A stretch of DNA of 18,161 bases from DASRAJ01 sp039920305 (GTDB taxonomy: Bacteria > Bacteroidota > Bacteroidia > Chitinophagales > UBA10324): NCBI GenBank assembly GCA_039920305.1, contig JBDSEA010000073.1:1-18161 (forward strand). Reading direction: 5' to 3'. Below, in pieces: positions 7,385 to 15,407 of the stretch (positions are counted from its first letter, which is position 1; each line of letters begins with the position of its first letter). The position numbers were made by a program, and so were the translations under genes. The notes under the pieces are model-generated. The model did no database searches. It worked only from the letters and a program-made list of their open reading frames with translations, and was not told the origin of the DNA.

Positions 7385-8449
7385 ATGAGTACCACCTTAT
7401 TAGTGTTTATAGCCTTCGTGCTTTTTGTGCTGGTGGTTTTTCAGCTGGCACGAACAACAGAATATGTAGCGCTGCTGCGTGGTGAGGATAAAGCGCAGGA
7501 GGATTCCGATAAAATCAACGGCAGACTGTTCATGGTATTCATGATACTTGGGCTGGCGGCTATGTTCTGGTCTGTGTTTCACTACATGCCTTACATGAAC
7601 CTCCATGCTGCTTCAGTCCACGGCGAATGGCTTGACAGCATGTTCAATGTGACCTTATTATTTACCGGGATTGTTTTTTTTGCGACCCAGGTAATGCTGT
7701 TTTATTTTGTGTGGAAGTACAAGCATCATAAGAATCGAAAGGCGGTTTACTATCCTGAAAACAATCAGCTTGAGATGTGGTGGACCGTAATTCCTGCGAT
7801 AGTTTTAACCGGCCTGGTAATCATCGGAATTTACCGGTGGTTTCAAATTACAGGTCCTGAGCCGTCAGATAGTATGGTGGTGGAAATAACAGGTCAGCAA
7901 TTTTTGTGGAATTACCGCTATCCCGGAGCTGATAGTAAATTAGCCAGCCATGAATTTGAATACATCAATAATGTAAACAAGGTGGGTATTGATTTCAATG
8001 ATCCATCCTCACGGGATGATTTTATGGCTACTGAAATGCATGTGGTGGTGAACAAGCCCGTGCTTCTGCGGATCCGTTCCAAAGATGTTATTCATGATGT
8101 CGGGATAGAATATTTCAGAGTCAAGATGGATGCTGTTCCAGGACTTACCACCCGCTTCTGGTTTATCCCGACCGTTACTACGGAAGAGATGCGCAAGCAA
8201 AGAAATGAGCCAGATTTTAATTATGAGATCGCCTGCGACCAGCTTTGCGGCAAGGGACATTATGCAATGAAGGGACTGGTGGTGGTAGAAACCCAGCAGC
8301 AGTTTGATGCTTGGGCAGCCAAGCAACAGCCATTTTATGATGTGAATGTAAAAGGAACGGATGAGGAAAAGCACTTTGCAGAGTTAACGGTGCAACTGAA
8401 GGAGAAGAAAGAAAAAGAAGCACAAAAGGAGGCAGAGCATTCGGAATAG
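7385..8449 (+). CDS. coxB: Cytochrome c oxidase subunit II, CuA-binding
   Basis: The 354-residue product has an N-terminal hydrophobic helix (LLVFIAFVLFVLVVFQL), then the two usual subunit II helices near residues 50-70 and 85-115, then a periplasmic cupredoxin domain. The CuA site is complete: His237 in IHDVGIEYF and C-x3-C-x3-H-x2-M at Cys284, Cys288, His292 and Met295 (CDQLCGKGHYAM). It accepts electrons and passes them to heme a in CoxA. No C-terminal cytochrome c domain is present, so this is aa3-type rather than a covalent caa3 subunit, and the electron donor must be ACIII (ActE or ActA) or a free cytochrome. The C-terminal 30 residues are charged Lys/Glu. The gene follows actF by 20 bases. 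Confidence 0.96.
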   Translation: MSTTLLVFIAFVLFVLVVFQLARTTEYVALLRGEDKAQEDSDKINGRLFMVFMILGLAAMFWSVFHYMPYMNLHAASVHGEWLDSMFNVTLLFTGIVFFATQVMLFYFVWKYKHHKNRKAVYYPENNQLEMWWTVIPAIVLTGLVIIGIYRWFQITGPEPSDSMVVEITGQQFLWNYRYPGADSKLASHEFEYINNVNKVGIDFNDPSSRDDFMATEMHVVVNKPVLLRIRSKDVIHDVGIEYFRVKMDAVPGLTTRFWFIPTVTTEEMRKQRNEPDFNYEIACDQLCGKGHYAMKGLVVVETQQQFDAWAAKQQPFYDVNVKGTDEEKHFAELTVQLKEKKEKEAQKEAEHSE

Positions 8450-8451
8450 GC

Positions 8452-8486
8452 GTGAGACGTGAAATGTGAAACGTGATAAGTGAAAA
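8452..8486. repeat. Heptanucleotide tandem repeat, GTGAAAC type, 5 units
   Basis: Directly after the coxB stop lie five 7-nt units: GTGAGAC, GTGAAAT, GTGAAAC, GTGATAA and GTGAAAA. Each contains TGA on the coding strand. The rest of the 113-base gap to coxA is unremarkable leader. Confidence 0.7.
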
Positions 8487-8562
8487 TGGAGAGGGAAATT
8501 TGCCAGCCTTTTGCTGACAGAACCTGAAAGCAGTTTGAATTAGTCAAGAAAAATAAAAAATC

Positions 8563-10407
8563 ATGAGCAATGAAATATTAACACCTGTTCATCCTGTATT
8601 TGTGGGTGATGAAACGCACCACCAGGACTCGCAGGGTGAGATTCATGAGCCGGCTCACATGGAGCACCACAAGCTGAATTTCGTACAGAAATACATATTC
8701 AGCCAGGATCACAAGACCATTGGAAAACAATTTCTTTTCACCGGGATCTTTTGGGGATTTGTGGGTGGAATGCTTTCAGTGATCTTCAGGCTGCAGCTCG
8801 GGTTCCCCAACCAGTCATTTCCGGTACTGGAAACCTTATTTGGCAAATGGGCGCCGGGCGGAATCATCAGCCCTGAGTTCTATTACATGCTGGTTACTAT
8901 GCATGGCACTATCCTGGTATTTTTTGTTTTGACCGCGGGGCTCAGCGGAACCTTCGCAAACCTTCTTATACCGTTCCAGATTGGTGCCCGGGATATGGCG
9001 TCTCCCTTTCTCAACATGCTCTCTTACTGGTTTTTCTTCATGGCGAGCTGCGTGATGCTTATCTCTTTTTTTCTTCCTGAAGGGGCTTCTGACGTGGGAT
9101 GGACTTTTTATCCTCCGCTGAGTGCAATTCCTGAATCGGCTCCCGGTGCCGGGCTCGGCGCAGATTTCTGGCTGATGGGGATGGCGCTTTTCATCTTCTC
9201 AAGTTTGCTTGGTGGCCTGAACTACATTACCACCGTATTGAATCTGAGGACGAAGGGCATGAGCATGAACAGGATGCCGCTCACCGTGTGGGCGCTGCTC
9301 ATCACTGCCATCCTGGGATTGATTTCATTTCCGGTTTTACTGGGCGCCGCCATCCTTTTGCTATTCGATCGTAACCTGGGTACCAGCTTTTATCTTGATA
9401 AGATTTTTATCAACGGGCATGCCCTGGATCATGCCGGCGGTAATGCGATTCTTTACCAGCACCTGTTCTGGTTTCTCGGGCACCCGGAGGTTTACATCAT
9501 TATTCTGCCGGCTTTCGGATTGGTGTCAGAAGTGCTTGCCAATAATGCACGGAAGCCGATCTTCGGTTATCGCGCCATGATCCTTTCCATGCTTGCGATC
9601 GCCATTCTTGCCTTCGTGGTATGGGCACATCACATGTTTGTTACCGGGCTCAATCCATTTGTCGCATCGGTCTTTGTGCTGCTCACACTGCTTGTTGCTG
9701 TGCCTTCTGCAGTTAAAGTATTTAACTGGATTGCTACCTTATGGCAGGGTAACATCCGCTTCACTCCGGCCATGTTATTTGCGATTGGCTTTGTTTCACT
9801 GTTTATATCAGGAGGCTTAACGGGAATCTATCTTGGCAATTCAGCACTGGACATTCCGCTTCATGATACTTATTTTGTTGTTGCGCATTTCCATATTGTG
9901 ATGGGCATCTCGGCTTTCTTCGGAATGTTCGCCGGAGTGTATCAGTGGTTCCCTAAAATGTTCGGCAGAATGGTTAACAATACGCTGGGCTATATTCACT
10001 TCTGGATCACTTTCATTGGTGCTTATATGATTTTCTGGCCCATGCATTACATGGGGCTTGCAGGTGTGCCGCGCAGGTATTATTCCTTTGATGCTTTCCA
10101 GTCGTTCAATATGTTCGGAGATCTCAACCAGTTTCTTACAATTGCTGCCACCCTGGTTTTCTTTGCCCAGATTCTATTCATCATTAATTTCATGTACAGT
10201 GTGTTCAGGGGGCGAAAATTAAAAGATCCGAATCCATGGAAATCGAATACGCTGGAATGGACAACACCGATTAACCCGCCACACGGCAACTGGCCTGGTG
10301 AAATCCCGACTGTATACCGCTGGCCCTATGATTACAGCAAGAACGGAGATGAATTTATTCCTCAAACAGAGCCTTACCGTGAAGGCGAACAGAAACTGCA
10401 TCATTGA
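8563..10407 (+). CDS. coxA: Cytochrome c oxidase subunit I (heme a / heme a3-CuB)
   Basis: The 614-residue protein is the catalytic subunit with twelve or more membrane helices. It reduces O2 to water and pumps protons. All key residues are visible: His114 (heme a), Asp144 in GARDMASP at the D-channel entrance, H307-P-E-V-Y311 (CuB ligand, channel Glu309 and the cross-linked Tyr), His356-His357 (CuB), Lys385 (K-channel), and HDTYFVVAHFH with His442 (heme a3) and His444 (heme a). Having Glu in HPEVY and both channels marks it as A-type. The N-terminal 35 residues are His-rich (VGDETHHQDS, HMEHHK), as is the tail. It is preceded by an AT-rich leader and followed by a 114-base gap with a GC hairpin before ctaB. 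Confidence 0.97.
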   Translation: MSNEILTPVHPVFVGDETHHQDSQGEIHEPAHMEHHKLNFVQKYIFSQDHKTIGKQFLFTGIFWGFVGGMLSVIFRLQLGFPNQSFPVLETLFGKWAPGGIISPEFYYMLVTMHGTILVFFVLTAGLSGTFANLLIPFQIGARDMASPFLNMLSYWFFFMASCVMLISFFLPEGASDVGWTFYPPLSAIPESAPGAGLGADFWLMGMALFIFSSLLGGLNYITTVLNLRTKGMSMNRMPLTVWALLITAILGLISFPVLLGAAILLLFDRNLGTSFYLDKIFINGHALDHAGGNAILYQHLFWFLGHPEVYIIILPAFGLVSEVLANNARKPIFGYRAMILSMLAIAILAFVVWAHHMFVTGLNPFVASVFVLLTLLVAVPSAVKVFNWIATLWQGNIRFTPAMLFAIGFVSLFISGGLTGIYLGNSALDIPLHDTYFVVAHFHIVMGISAFFGMFAGVYQWFPKMFGRMVNNTLGYIHFWITFIGAYMIFWPMHYMGLAGVPRRYYSFDAFQSFNMFGDLNQFLTIAATLVFFAQILFIINFMYSVFRGRKLKDPNPWKSNTLEWTTPINPPHGNWPGEIPTVYRWPYDYSKNGDEFIPQTEPYREGEQKLHH

Positions 10408-10457
10408 TTACTTAACAGGAAACATTACACAATGCCGAATCATTAAATTCTTTTTTC

Positions 10458-10485
10458 ACCCGCCAGTCTGATTGGTCAGGCGGGT
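10458..10485. repeat. GC-rich inverted repeat between coxA and ctaB
   Basis: ACCCGCC (10458-10464) and GGCGGGT (10479-10485) form a perfect 7-bp stem with a 14-nt loop. No T-tract follows on the + strand, and the T-run at 10451-10456 lies on the wrong side, so it does not look like an intrinsic terminator for coxA. It may stabilise the 3' end of the mRNA or be a dispersed intergenic hairpin. Confidence 0.5.
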
Positions 10486-10521
10486 ATTCACTAATACCAT
10501 TGACCAGCATTATCTACAAAT

Positions 10522-11421
10522 ATGAGTAAGGCAATTTCGGTTAGATACAGCTTGACTTCAGCGATGGTTTCAAAGCTGAAGGATTATGGCCAGCTAGCAA
10601 AGTTCCGGCTGGCATTGCTTGTAGTATTTTCTTCCATGATCGGGTTCCTCATTGCCGCCAATGGCAATTGGGAATGGCAGCAATTGCTTTTATTCATAGC
10701 CGGTGGCTTACTGGTTACTGCTTCGTCCAACGCATTGAACCAGGTGATAGAGAAAGATTTTGACCGGCTGATGAATCGGACTATGAAGCGCCCTTTGCCC
10801 GATGAAAGGATGGGAGTTATGGAAGCACTGCTCTTCGCTGGCATTTGCGCTATAACAGGGATACTGATTTTTCTGCTTTACTTCAACCAGCTCAGCGCCA
10901 TACTGAGCGCCCTGGCCCTGCTTACCTATGCTTTTATCTATACTCCATTAAAAAGATTTTCATCTGTAGCTGTATTCGTTGGAGCTATTCCCGGAGCATT
11001 GCCACTTTTGATCGGGGTGGTTAGTGCTACAGGTACTTTTACCACGATGGGAATCGCATTGTTTGCCATTCAGTTCATCTGGCAATTCCCGCACTTCTGG
11101 GCAATTGCATGGGTATCGAATGATGATTATGTGCGGGCAGGATATCACCTGTTGCCAAGCAGGGAAGGCAGAACAAAATTCAGTGCACTTCAGAATGTGC
11201 TGTACATACTTGCATTGATTCCGGTGAGCCTGGTTCCTGCATGGCTTGGTTTTACCGGATGGGTTTCTGCCATCATCATTTTAGTATGTGGCATCGTCTT
11301 TCTTTACCAGGCCTTACTGTTATATAAAAATTCAGAAGTAACGGCTGCCCGAAGGCTTATGTTTGGATCATTTTTTTATTTACCGGTAGTACAGCTCGCT
11401 TTGTATTTTGACAGAATCTGA
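10522..11421 (+). CDS. ctaB: Protoheme IX farnesyltransferase (heme O synthase)
   Basis: The 299-residue polytopic membrane enzyme belongs to the UbiA prenyltransferase superfamily. It adds a farnesyl group to heme b to make heme O, the precursor of heme A needed by CoxA. The active-site region NALNQVIEKDFDRLMNRT followed by MKRPLP (about residues 72-94) is the cyoE/ctaB form of the Asp-rich motif. YTPLKR, PGALPLLIG, FPHFWAIAW and DDYVRAGYHLLP are further family markers. No heme A synthase (ctaA) is seen in the window and it must lie elsewhere. The gene ends six bases before the next one, indicating one transcript. Confidence 0.95.
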   Translation: MSKAISVRYSLTSAMVSKLKDYGQLAKFRLALLVVFSSMIGFLIAANGNWEWQQLLLFIAGGLLVTASSNALNQVIEKDFDRLMNRTMKRPLPDERMGVMEALLFAGICAITGILIFLLYFNQLSAILSALALLTYAFIYTPLKRFSSVAVFVGAIPGALPLLIGVVSATGTFTTMGIALFAIQFIWQFPHFWAIAWVSNDDYVRAGYHLLPSREGRTKFSALQNVLYILALIPVSLVPAWLGFTGWVSAIIILVCGIVFLYQALLLYKNSEVTAARRLMFGSFFYLPVVQLALYFDRI

Positions 11422-11427
11422 TATTGC

Positions 11428-11997
11428 ATGATGACACCCGGGATCAAATCAACCAAAATGTTTCATCCGCGCAAGTTCGCAATGATACTGGCGATGGCGA
11501 GCATGACCATGTTGTTTATTGCATTATCCAGTGCTGTAATTGTAAGGAGGGGCCAGGGTAACTGGGTGGCATTCCATCTCCCGCCGATCTTCTGGGTTAA
11601 TACGCTCATCATCCTTTTGAGCAGCCTCACGATGTGGCAGGCAGTGAAAGCATTTAAGAATTATAACCAAACTCTTTACCGTCTTTACCTGATTTCAACC
11701 CTTATTCTTGGAACAGTCTTTTTGATTGGGCAGTACATTGGGTGGCAGCATCTTGACAGTGGCGGAATTCATCTCCGCGGTAATCCTTCCGGCTCGTTTT
11801 TATATGTGATTTCCGGTCTGCATGCAGCACACATCCTGGGGGGTGTCATCATGCTGCTGGTAGCAGTGATCCGTGCCTTTTTCATACAGTTTAATCCAAA
11901 CCGTATTGCAAGCGTGCAGATCATGGCGATGTACTGGCATTTTGTGGATATCCTCTGGATTTACCTTTTAATTTTTTTTCAAATCAATCTCTCATAA
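11428..11997 (+). CDS. Heme-copper oxidase subunit III family protein (first copy)
   Basis: The product of 189 residues has five hydrophobic helices in the pattern of short bacterial subunit III proteins. Supporting segments are KFAMILAMASMTMLFIALSS, LGTVFLIGQYIGWQHLDSG, SGLHAAHILGGVIMLL and MYWHFVDILWIYLL. The GLHAAHILGG and YWHFVDxxWIYL motifs match those of the next gene's product (FHGFHVLTG, YWHFVDLVW), so the two are related. Bacteroidota oxidase clusters often carry two such genes. Subunit III has no redox centre; it stabilises the D-channel input of CoxA. A second ATG at residue 11 is possible. Six bases separate it from ctaB and nine from the next gene. Confidence 0.88.
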   Translation: MMTPGIKSTKMFHPRKFAMILAMASMTMLFIALSSAVIVRRGQGNWVAFHLPPIFWVNTLIILLSSLTMWQAVKAFKNYNQTLYRLYLISTLILGTVFLIGQYIGWQHLDSGGIHLRGNPSGSFLYVISGLHAAHILGGVIMLLVAVIRAFFIQFNPNRIASVQIMAMYWHFVDILWIYLLIFFQINLS

Positions 11998-12006
11998 AAT
12001 CAAAGT

Positions 12007-12675
12007 ATGGCGGAAGCAGTTACTCTTACAACAAACGTGAGGCCTTCCATCTGGAACGGCGGACGCTCACCATTTAAGGTGAGCTGGGGCAAACTGATGA
12101 TGTGGTATTTCCTGGTTGGTGATTCTTTTTCATTTGCCTCCTTCCTGATCACTTACGGAGCACTGCGTTTCAGCTATGAATCATGGCCGCTCCCGACAAA
12201 GGTTTTTTCGGCCATGCCCTTTCTTGAGGGCATTGAGGTGCCGCTTGGCTTTGTAAGCATCATGACCTTTACGCTGATCATGAGCAGCGTAACCATGGTA
12301 TTGGCAGTGCATTATGGAAATCATGAGGGAAACAGAAAGAAAGTAGCAAAGTGGTTGCTGTATACCATTATCGGCGGAATTATTTTTCTTGGAAGCCAGG
12401 CCTGGGAGTGGACGCACCTGATCACAGAAGGAATGAACATGCATGGAAATCCTTTTGGCGCCTCCGCATTCGGGTGGCTGTTCTTCTGCATCACCGGGTT
12501 TCATGGCTTTCACGTTTTAACCGGAGTTTGCATTAACACACTTGTGCTTACCAAGGTAGTAAACGGTGAGTACGACCGCAAGGGGAGCTATGAAATGATC
12601 GAGAAGATTGGATTATACTGGCACTTTGTCGACCTGGTTTGGGTTTTTGTATTCATGGCATTCTATCTATTGTAA
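12007..12675 (+). CDS. coxC: Cytochrome c oxidase subunit III (second copy)
   Basis: The 222-residue protein has five membrane helices and clear subunit III motifs: FSFASFLITYGALRF near the N-terminus, LGSQAWEWTHLITEG, CITGFHGFHVLTGVCIN and GLYWHFVDLVWVFVF. The Trp-Glu-Trp and His-Phe-Val-Asp residues are the family hallmarks. It binds beside CoxA and supports proton uptake and enzyme stability. It starts nine bases after the other subunit III gene, and the subunit IV gene follows by 40 bases. Confidence 0.93.
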   Translation: MAEAVTLTTNVRPSIWNGGRSPFKVSWGKLMMWYFLVGDSFSFASFLITYGALRFSYESWPLPTKVFSAMPFLEGIEVPLGFVSIMTFTLIMSSVTMVLAVHYGNHEGNRKKVAKWLLYTIIGGIIFLGSQAWEWTHLITEGMNMHGNPFGASAFGWLFFCITGFHGFHVLTGVCINTLVLTKVVNGEYDRKGSYEMIEKIGLYWHFVDLVWVFVFMAFYLL

Positions 12676-12715
12676 TTTTACACCTTTAATATTTTCCCTT
12701 CAATAATTAGAAACT

Positions 12716-13033
12716 ATGGCAACAGAACACGCAAGCGGAGATGAGATGGTGAAGCTGATCTGGAAAACCTTCAGGATCCTTTTAGCGGTAACTGTAATTG
12801 AAGTAGTGTGCGCCATTACTCTTACGGGTATTATTCCGCAAACCATATTGAATGTCTTTTACATCCTCATGAGCGCGGCAAAAGCTTTCTACATTGTTTC
12901 CATCTTTATGCACCTTAAGTTTGAGGTAAAGTACATGATGATCACCATCCTTGTTCCGATGAGCTTCCTTCTTTTTGCCCTTGCAGTTTTTCTTGCTGAA
13001 GGGGAGTCGTGGCATAATATGAAGCACTACTAG
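12716..13033 (+). CDS. coxD: Cytochrome c oxidase subunit IV family protein
   Basis: The 105-residue product has three hydrophobic helices after a short hydrophilic start (MATEHASGDEMVKLIWKTF), as in the bacterial COX4_pro family. The segment AFYIVSIFMHLKFEVKYMM matches the conserved centre, in which a His-Leu-Lys follows helix 2. It is a small structural subunit of the aa3 oxidase with no cofactor. Its place at the end of the oxidase structural genes fits that role. Confidence 0.9.
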   Translation: MATEHASGDEMVKLIWKTFRILLAVTVIEVVCAITLTGIIPQTILNVFYILMSAAKAFYIVSIFMHLKFEVKYMMITILVPMSFLLFALAVFLAEGESWHNMKHY

Positions 13034-13051
13034 AAAAAGCTGGCTTGTGCG

Positions 13052-13068
13052 ATCAGGATATTCCTGAT
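13052..13068. repeat. Short inverted repeat after the subunit IV gene
   Basis: ATCAGGA (13052-13058) and TCCTGAT (13062-13068) are perfect 7-bp arms around a TAT loop, 19 bases after the subunit IV stop. A T-run (CTTTTTAC) occurs about 12 bases later, too far for a standard intrinsic terminator. It could be a weak terminator, an mRNA end-protector or an operator for the SCO gene. Confidence 0.35.
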
Positions 13069-13195
13069 ATTGAATTCTACTTTTTACTTGAATGGATATT
13101 GCAGTCCGGAACCTGAAATCCACTTGTGAAAAGATTTCCGTAACCCCGTGCATTAGGTTTCCAATTTCTGCCTCACCTTTGTCGCCCTGTTGACC

Positions 13196-13831
13196 ATGAA
13201 AAGTAAATTTCCTTCCAGAGCCATTGCCCTTCTTATACTCATCATCATTCCCCTCGGGTTTTACTTTTATTACAAGCAAAAGATTGATGCGCTGCCCAGA
13301 AAAGCAGCAAAGCTTCCGGTGCTTTTTTCCGCACCATCATTCAAATACAAAACGCAGCTTGGTGACACCCTCACCAATGATTCATTGAAGGGCAGTATTT
13401 ATGTAACAGATTTCATTTTTACAAACTGCAGGAGTGTATGTACTGACCTTTCAAAGGTAATGGCTCAGCTGCAGCAGAATTTTGTAAGTAACGGCGTATT
13501 AAAACTTGTTTCTTTTTCCATTGATCCTTCGCGGGATTCATTGCAGGCATTAATAGATTATGCCGCGCGCTATGGCGCTGCCCCGCACAAATGGTATTTT
13601 TTACTTGGAGATACTGCAACAACATGGAATACCGTCGAAAAGGGTTTCAAAGTTTCCGTAGGTTATGAAACCGACACCTCAGAAGCCGGTTATTCTTTCA
13701 CGCACTCAAATAATCTGCTCTTAGTGGATCCTGAAGGTCAGGTGCGCGGAATTTATAACGGACTGGATCCGGCAGAAGTGGACTCACTGTACAATCACCT
13801 TGCCTTGCTTATGGCAGCTAAAAATTTGTGA
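13196..13831 (+). CDS. sco1: SCO1/SenC family copper chaperone for CuA assembly
   Basis: The product has about 211 residues from the ATG chosen here; a TTG two codons upstream (13190) is in frame but weaker. One N-terminal membrane anchor (ALLILIIIPLGFYFYY) is followed by a thioredoxin-like periplasmic domain. The copper site is complete, with C-x3-C at residues 78 and 82 (FTNCRSVC) and His170 in FTHSNN. The SIDPSRDS and YNGLDPAEVD segments are family features. SCO proteins deliver copper to, or reduce, the CuA cysteines of CoxB. The 162-base gap upstream contains a CACCTTTG sequence at 13174-13181, one base off the Bacteroidota TAnnTTTG box, so a separate promoter is possible but unproven. 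Confidence 0.93.
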   Translation: MKSKFPSRAIALLILIIIPLGFYFYYKQKIDALPRKAAKLPVLFSAPSFKYKTQLGDTLTNDSLKGSIYVTDFIFTNCRSVCTDLSKVMAQLQQNFVSNGVLKLVSFSIDPSRDSLQALIDYAARYGAAPHKWYFLLGDTATTWNTVEKGFKVSVGYETDTSEAGYSFTHSNNLLLVDPEGQVRGIYNGLDPAEVDSLYNHLALLMAAKNL

Positions 13832-13883
13832 AAGCAAGGGCAGGCTCATGCCAAAAAGAAGCGATTTTAAGAACGAAGAAATA

Positions 13884-14408
13884 ATGATGAGAGACCGATA
13901 TGTAAATATTGCCATTGCTGTTGTTTCAATAACAATTCCTCTTGTTATTCTTCTGCTTTTTTACATCAAGCCACCCGATGTGCGGGTAGGTTTTGACCTT
14001 AAGATTCTTCCTGCGCTGAATGCCTCCCTGAATTTTACCACCGCCGTTTTGCTTTGCTTTGGTTTTTATTTCATTCGAAACGCTCATGTCCGCAGCCACC
14101 GGTTATGCATGGTTACTGCATTTATTCTTTCAGCTTGCTTCTTAATCTCCTATGTTACCTACCATGCACTTACGGAGCCGGCACATTTCGGGGGAACAGG
14201 AATCATCAGCTATATCTATTTCACCATTCTGATCACTCACATCACCCTGGCGGCAGTAATTGTCCCGCTGGTGCTGATTACCCTGGTGCGTGCATTGAGT
14301 GCGCGTTTTGACCGCCATAAAAAAATTGCCCGCTGGACATTCCCCCTCTGGCTTTATGTCGCAGTAACCGGAGTAGTTGTTTACCTGATGCTGAAGCCGT
14401 ATTATTAA
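13884..14408 (+). CDS. DUF420 membrane protein, probable oxidase assembly factor
   Basis: The product has about 174 residues with five hydrophobic helices and matches the DUF420 family, which is regularly found beside SCO genes in oxidase clusters. Markers are DLKILPALNASLNFTTAVLL, RSHRLCMVTAFILSACFLISY cut by loops, YHALTEPAHFGGTG, LITHITLAAVIVPLVL and HKKIARWTFPLWLYVAVTG. Several His residues could bind heme or copper, but none is proven. The start is uncertain: ATG 13884 follows a GAAGAA stretch, but 13848 is in frame and an even earlier ATG at 13800 overlaps the SCO gene. It is the last gene of the + strand cluster. Confidence 0.88.
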   Translation: MMRDRYVNIAIAVVSITIPLVILLLFYIKPPDVRVGFDLKILPALNASLNFTTAVLLCFGFYFIRNAHVRSHRLCMVTAFILSACFLISYVTYHALTEPAHFGGTGIISYIYFTILITHITLAAVIVPLVLITLVRALSARFDRHKKIARWTFPLWLYVAVTGVVVYLMLKPYY

Positions 14409-14422
14409 TCCTGAATAGAATT

Positions 14423-14447
14423 GTAGTAATGGGCACCTGATTATTAC
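14423..14447. terminator. Weak hairpin between convergent DUF420 and DUF3817 genes
   Basis: GTAGTAAT (14423-14430) pairs with ATTATTAC (14440-14447) with one G-U pair and a 9-nt loop. It lies between two convergent genes, where a terminator is expected, but no T-tract follows. The stem is AT-rich, so this is a weak call. Confidence 0.25.
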
Positions 14448-14487
14448 TTACCATCCACTGCATTAACGGTAAAATTCCTATAAAAAA

Positions 14488-14808
14488 TTATTTATCAGGA
14501 AGTGTCTTTTCCTCTTTTCGAAGTTGAGGATCCATAAGGAATGTTCCAATCGGAACCAAAGCAGCGAAAAATGCTGTGAGCATCCGCCACCACGGCCAGG
14601 GATGGGAAATTTTAACATTGATAAGCGCTACCATATAAAGAATAAACAGCAAGCCGTGAATCCATCCCATAACCTTTACTGCCTCCGGGATACCAGCAAA
14701 ATATTTTAATGGCATAGCAATCATTAGAAGAAGCAGGAAGGAAATTCCTTCAGTAATACCAATCAGCCGCAATCTTCCTATAGATGTATTTGAAAAACTA
14801 ATTTTCAC
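14488..14808 (-). CDS. DUF3817 small integral membrane protein
   Basis: The 106-residue product starts at GTG. It has three hydrophobic helices with the DUF3817 pattern: RLRLIGITEGISFLLLL, MPLKYFAGIPEAVKVMGWIHGL and WWRMLTAFFAALVPIGTFLMD. The G-x-x-E-G, KY and W-x-H-G residues are the conserved core. The biochemical role of this family is not known. It is convergent with the respiratory cluster, with an 80-base gap holding a weak hairpin, and 122 bases of AT-rich sequence separate it from the next gene upstream. No clear promoter box was found. Confidence 0.85.
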   Translation of the reverse strand: MKISFSNTSIGRLRLIGITEGISFLLLLMIAMPLKYFAGIPEAVKVMGWIHGLLFILYMVALINVKISHPWPWWRMLTAFFAALVPIGTFLMDPQLRKEEKTLPDK

Positions 14809-14930
14809 TGAGTTTTTAATCTATGGAATAAATTGAATTTAAATGGAACAAATTCTTAACCCTTTGTTAACTCTAAGTTCTATTTAATCCCTCCCTATTC
14901 ATTAAATATGCTTTCAACAGAACATATAAT

Positions 14931-15407
14931 TCATTTTGCTTTTATAAATTCATTGAGCGTTTTTATTCCTAATTTTCTTACTTTATTTTTTACAAGGGGT
15001 GTCCATCCTAAAAGCACACCCGTTACTCCAAGCGCCTGCCTCGCCCATTTATAAAAATCGAAGCTATCGGTGTGTTTTACAATCTTACCGTTTTCAAAAT
15101 GAAAACGGGCAGTAATTCTGTTAGTTACTTTATTTCCTGTTGATGAAAAAATATAAGTTGCAATCCATTCGGCACTGCCATTTATACCGGTTGATTTAAT
15201 GTTGCTGAACTCGACTTTCAATCCATCGCTATTTACACAAAACATTTCCCACATGGCTCTAACCTGCTCCGCATTAAGATGAACAAATACCGGGTCACTG
15301 AAGGTTGCATCATCGGCATAACAAGATTGCATACTTTTATAATCCTTGTTTTGGAAGGAAGTATAAAAATGCTCAATGAGCCGTTCGTTTTCTGTCATCT
15401 CCAGCAT
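14931..15407 (-). CDS. SnoaL-like / NTF2-fold protein
   Basis: The 158-residue product has the NTF2-like (SnoaL) fold signature: ERLIEHFYTSFQNKDYKSMQ, CYADDATFSDPVF, MWEMFCVNSDGLKV, WIATYIFSSTGNKVTNRI and FHFENGKIVKHTDSFDFYKWARQALG. Such proteins are small alpha+beta barrels that act as isomerases, cyclases or binding proteins, and the substrate cannot be told from sequence. The ATG overlaps the hydrolase stop codon (TAATG, sharing one base), so translation is coupled and the two products probably act together. An internal ATG at codon 4 is possible, but the overlap favours the first. Confidence 0.87.
   Translation of the reverse strand: MLEMTENERLIEHFYTSFQNKDYKSMQSCYADDATFSDPVFVHLNAEQVRAMWEMFCVNSDGLKVEFSNIKSTGINGSAEWIATYIFSSTGNKVTNRITARFHFENGKIVKHTDSFDFYKWARQALGVTGVLLGWTPLVKNKVRKLGIKTLNEFIKAK

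Noticed and set aside
13190..13195. TTG start two codons upstream for the SCO gene
   Set aside because: The ATG at 13196 is a stronger start codon and still leaves a complete membrane anchor.
12782..13279. Antisense ORF of 165 codons over the subunit IV gene and the SCO start
   Set aside because: It has charged, low-complexity composition, matches no family I recognise and is antisense to a good gene.
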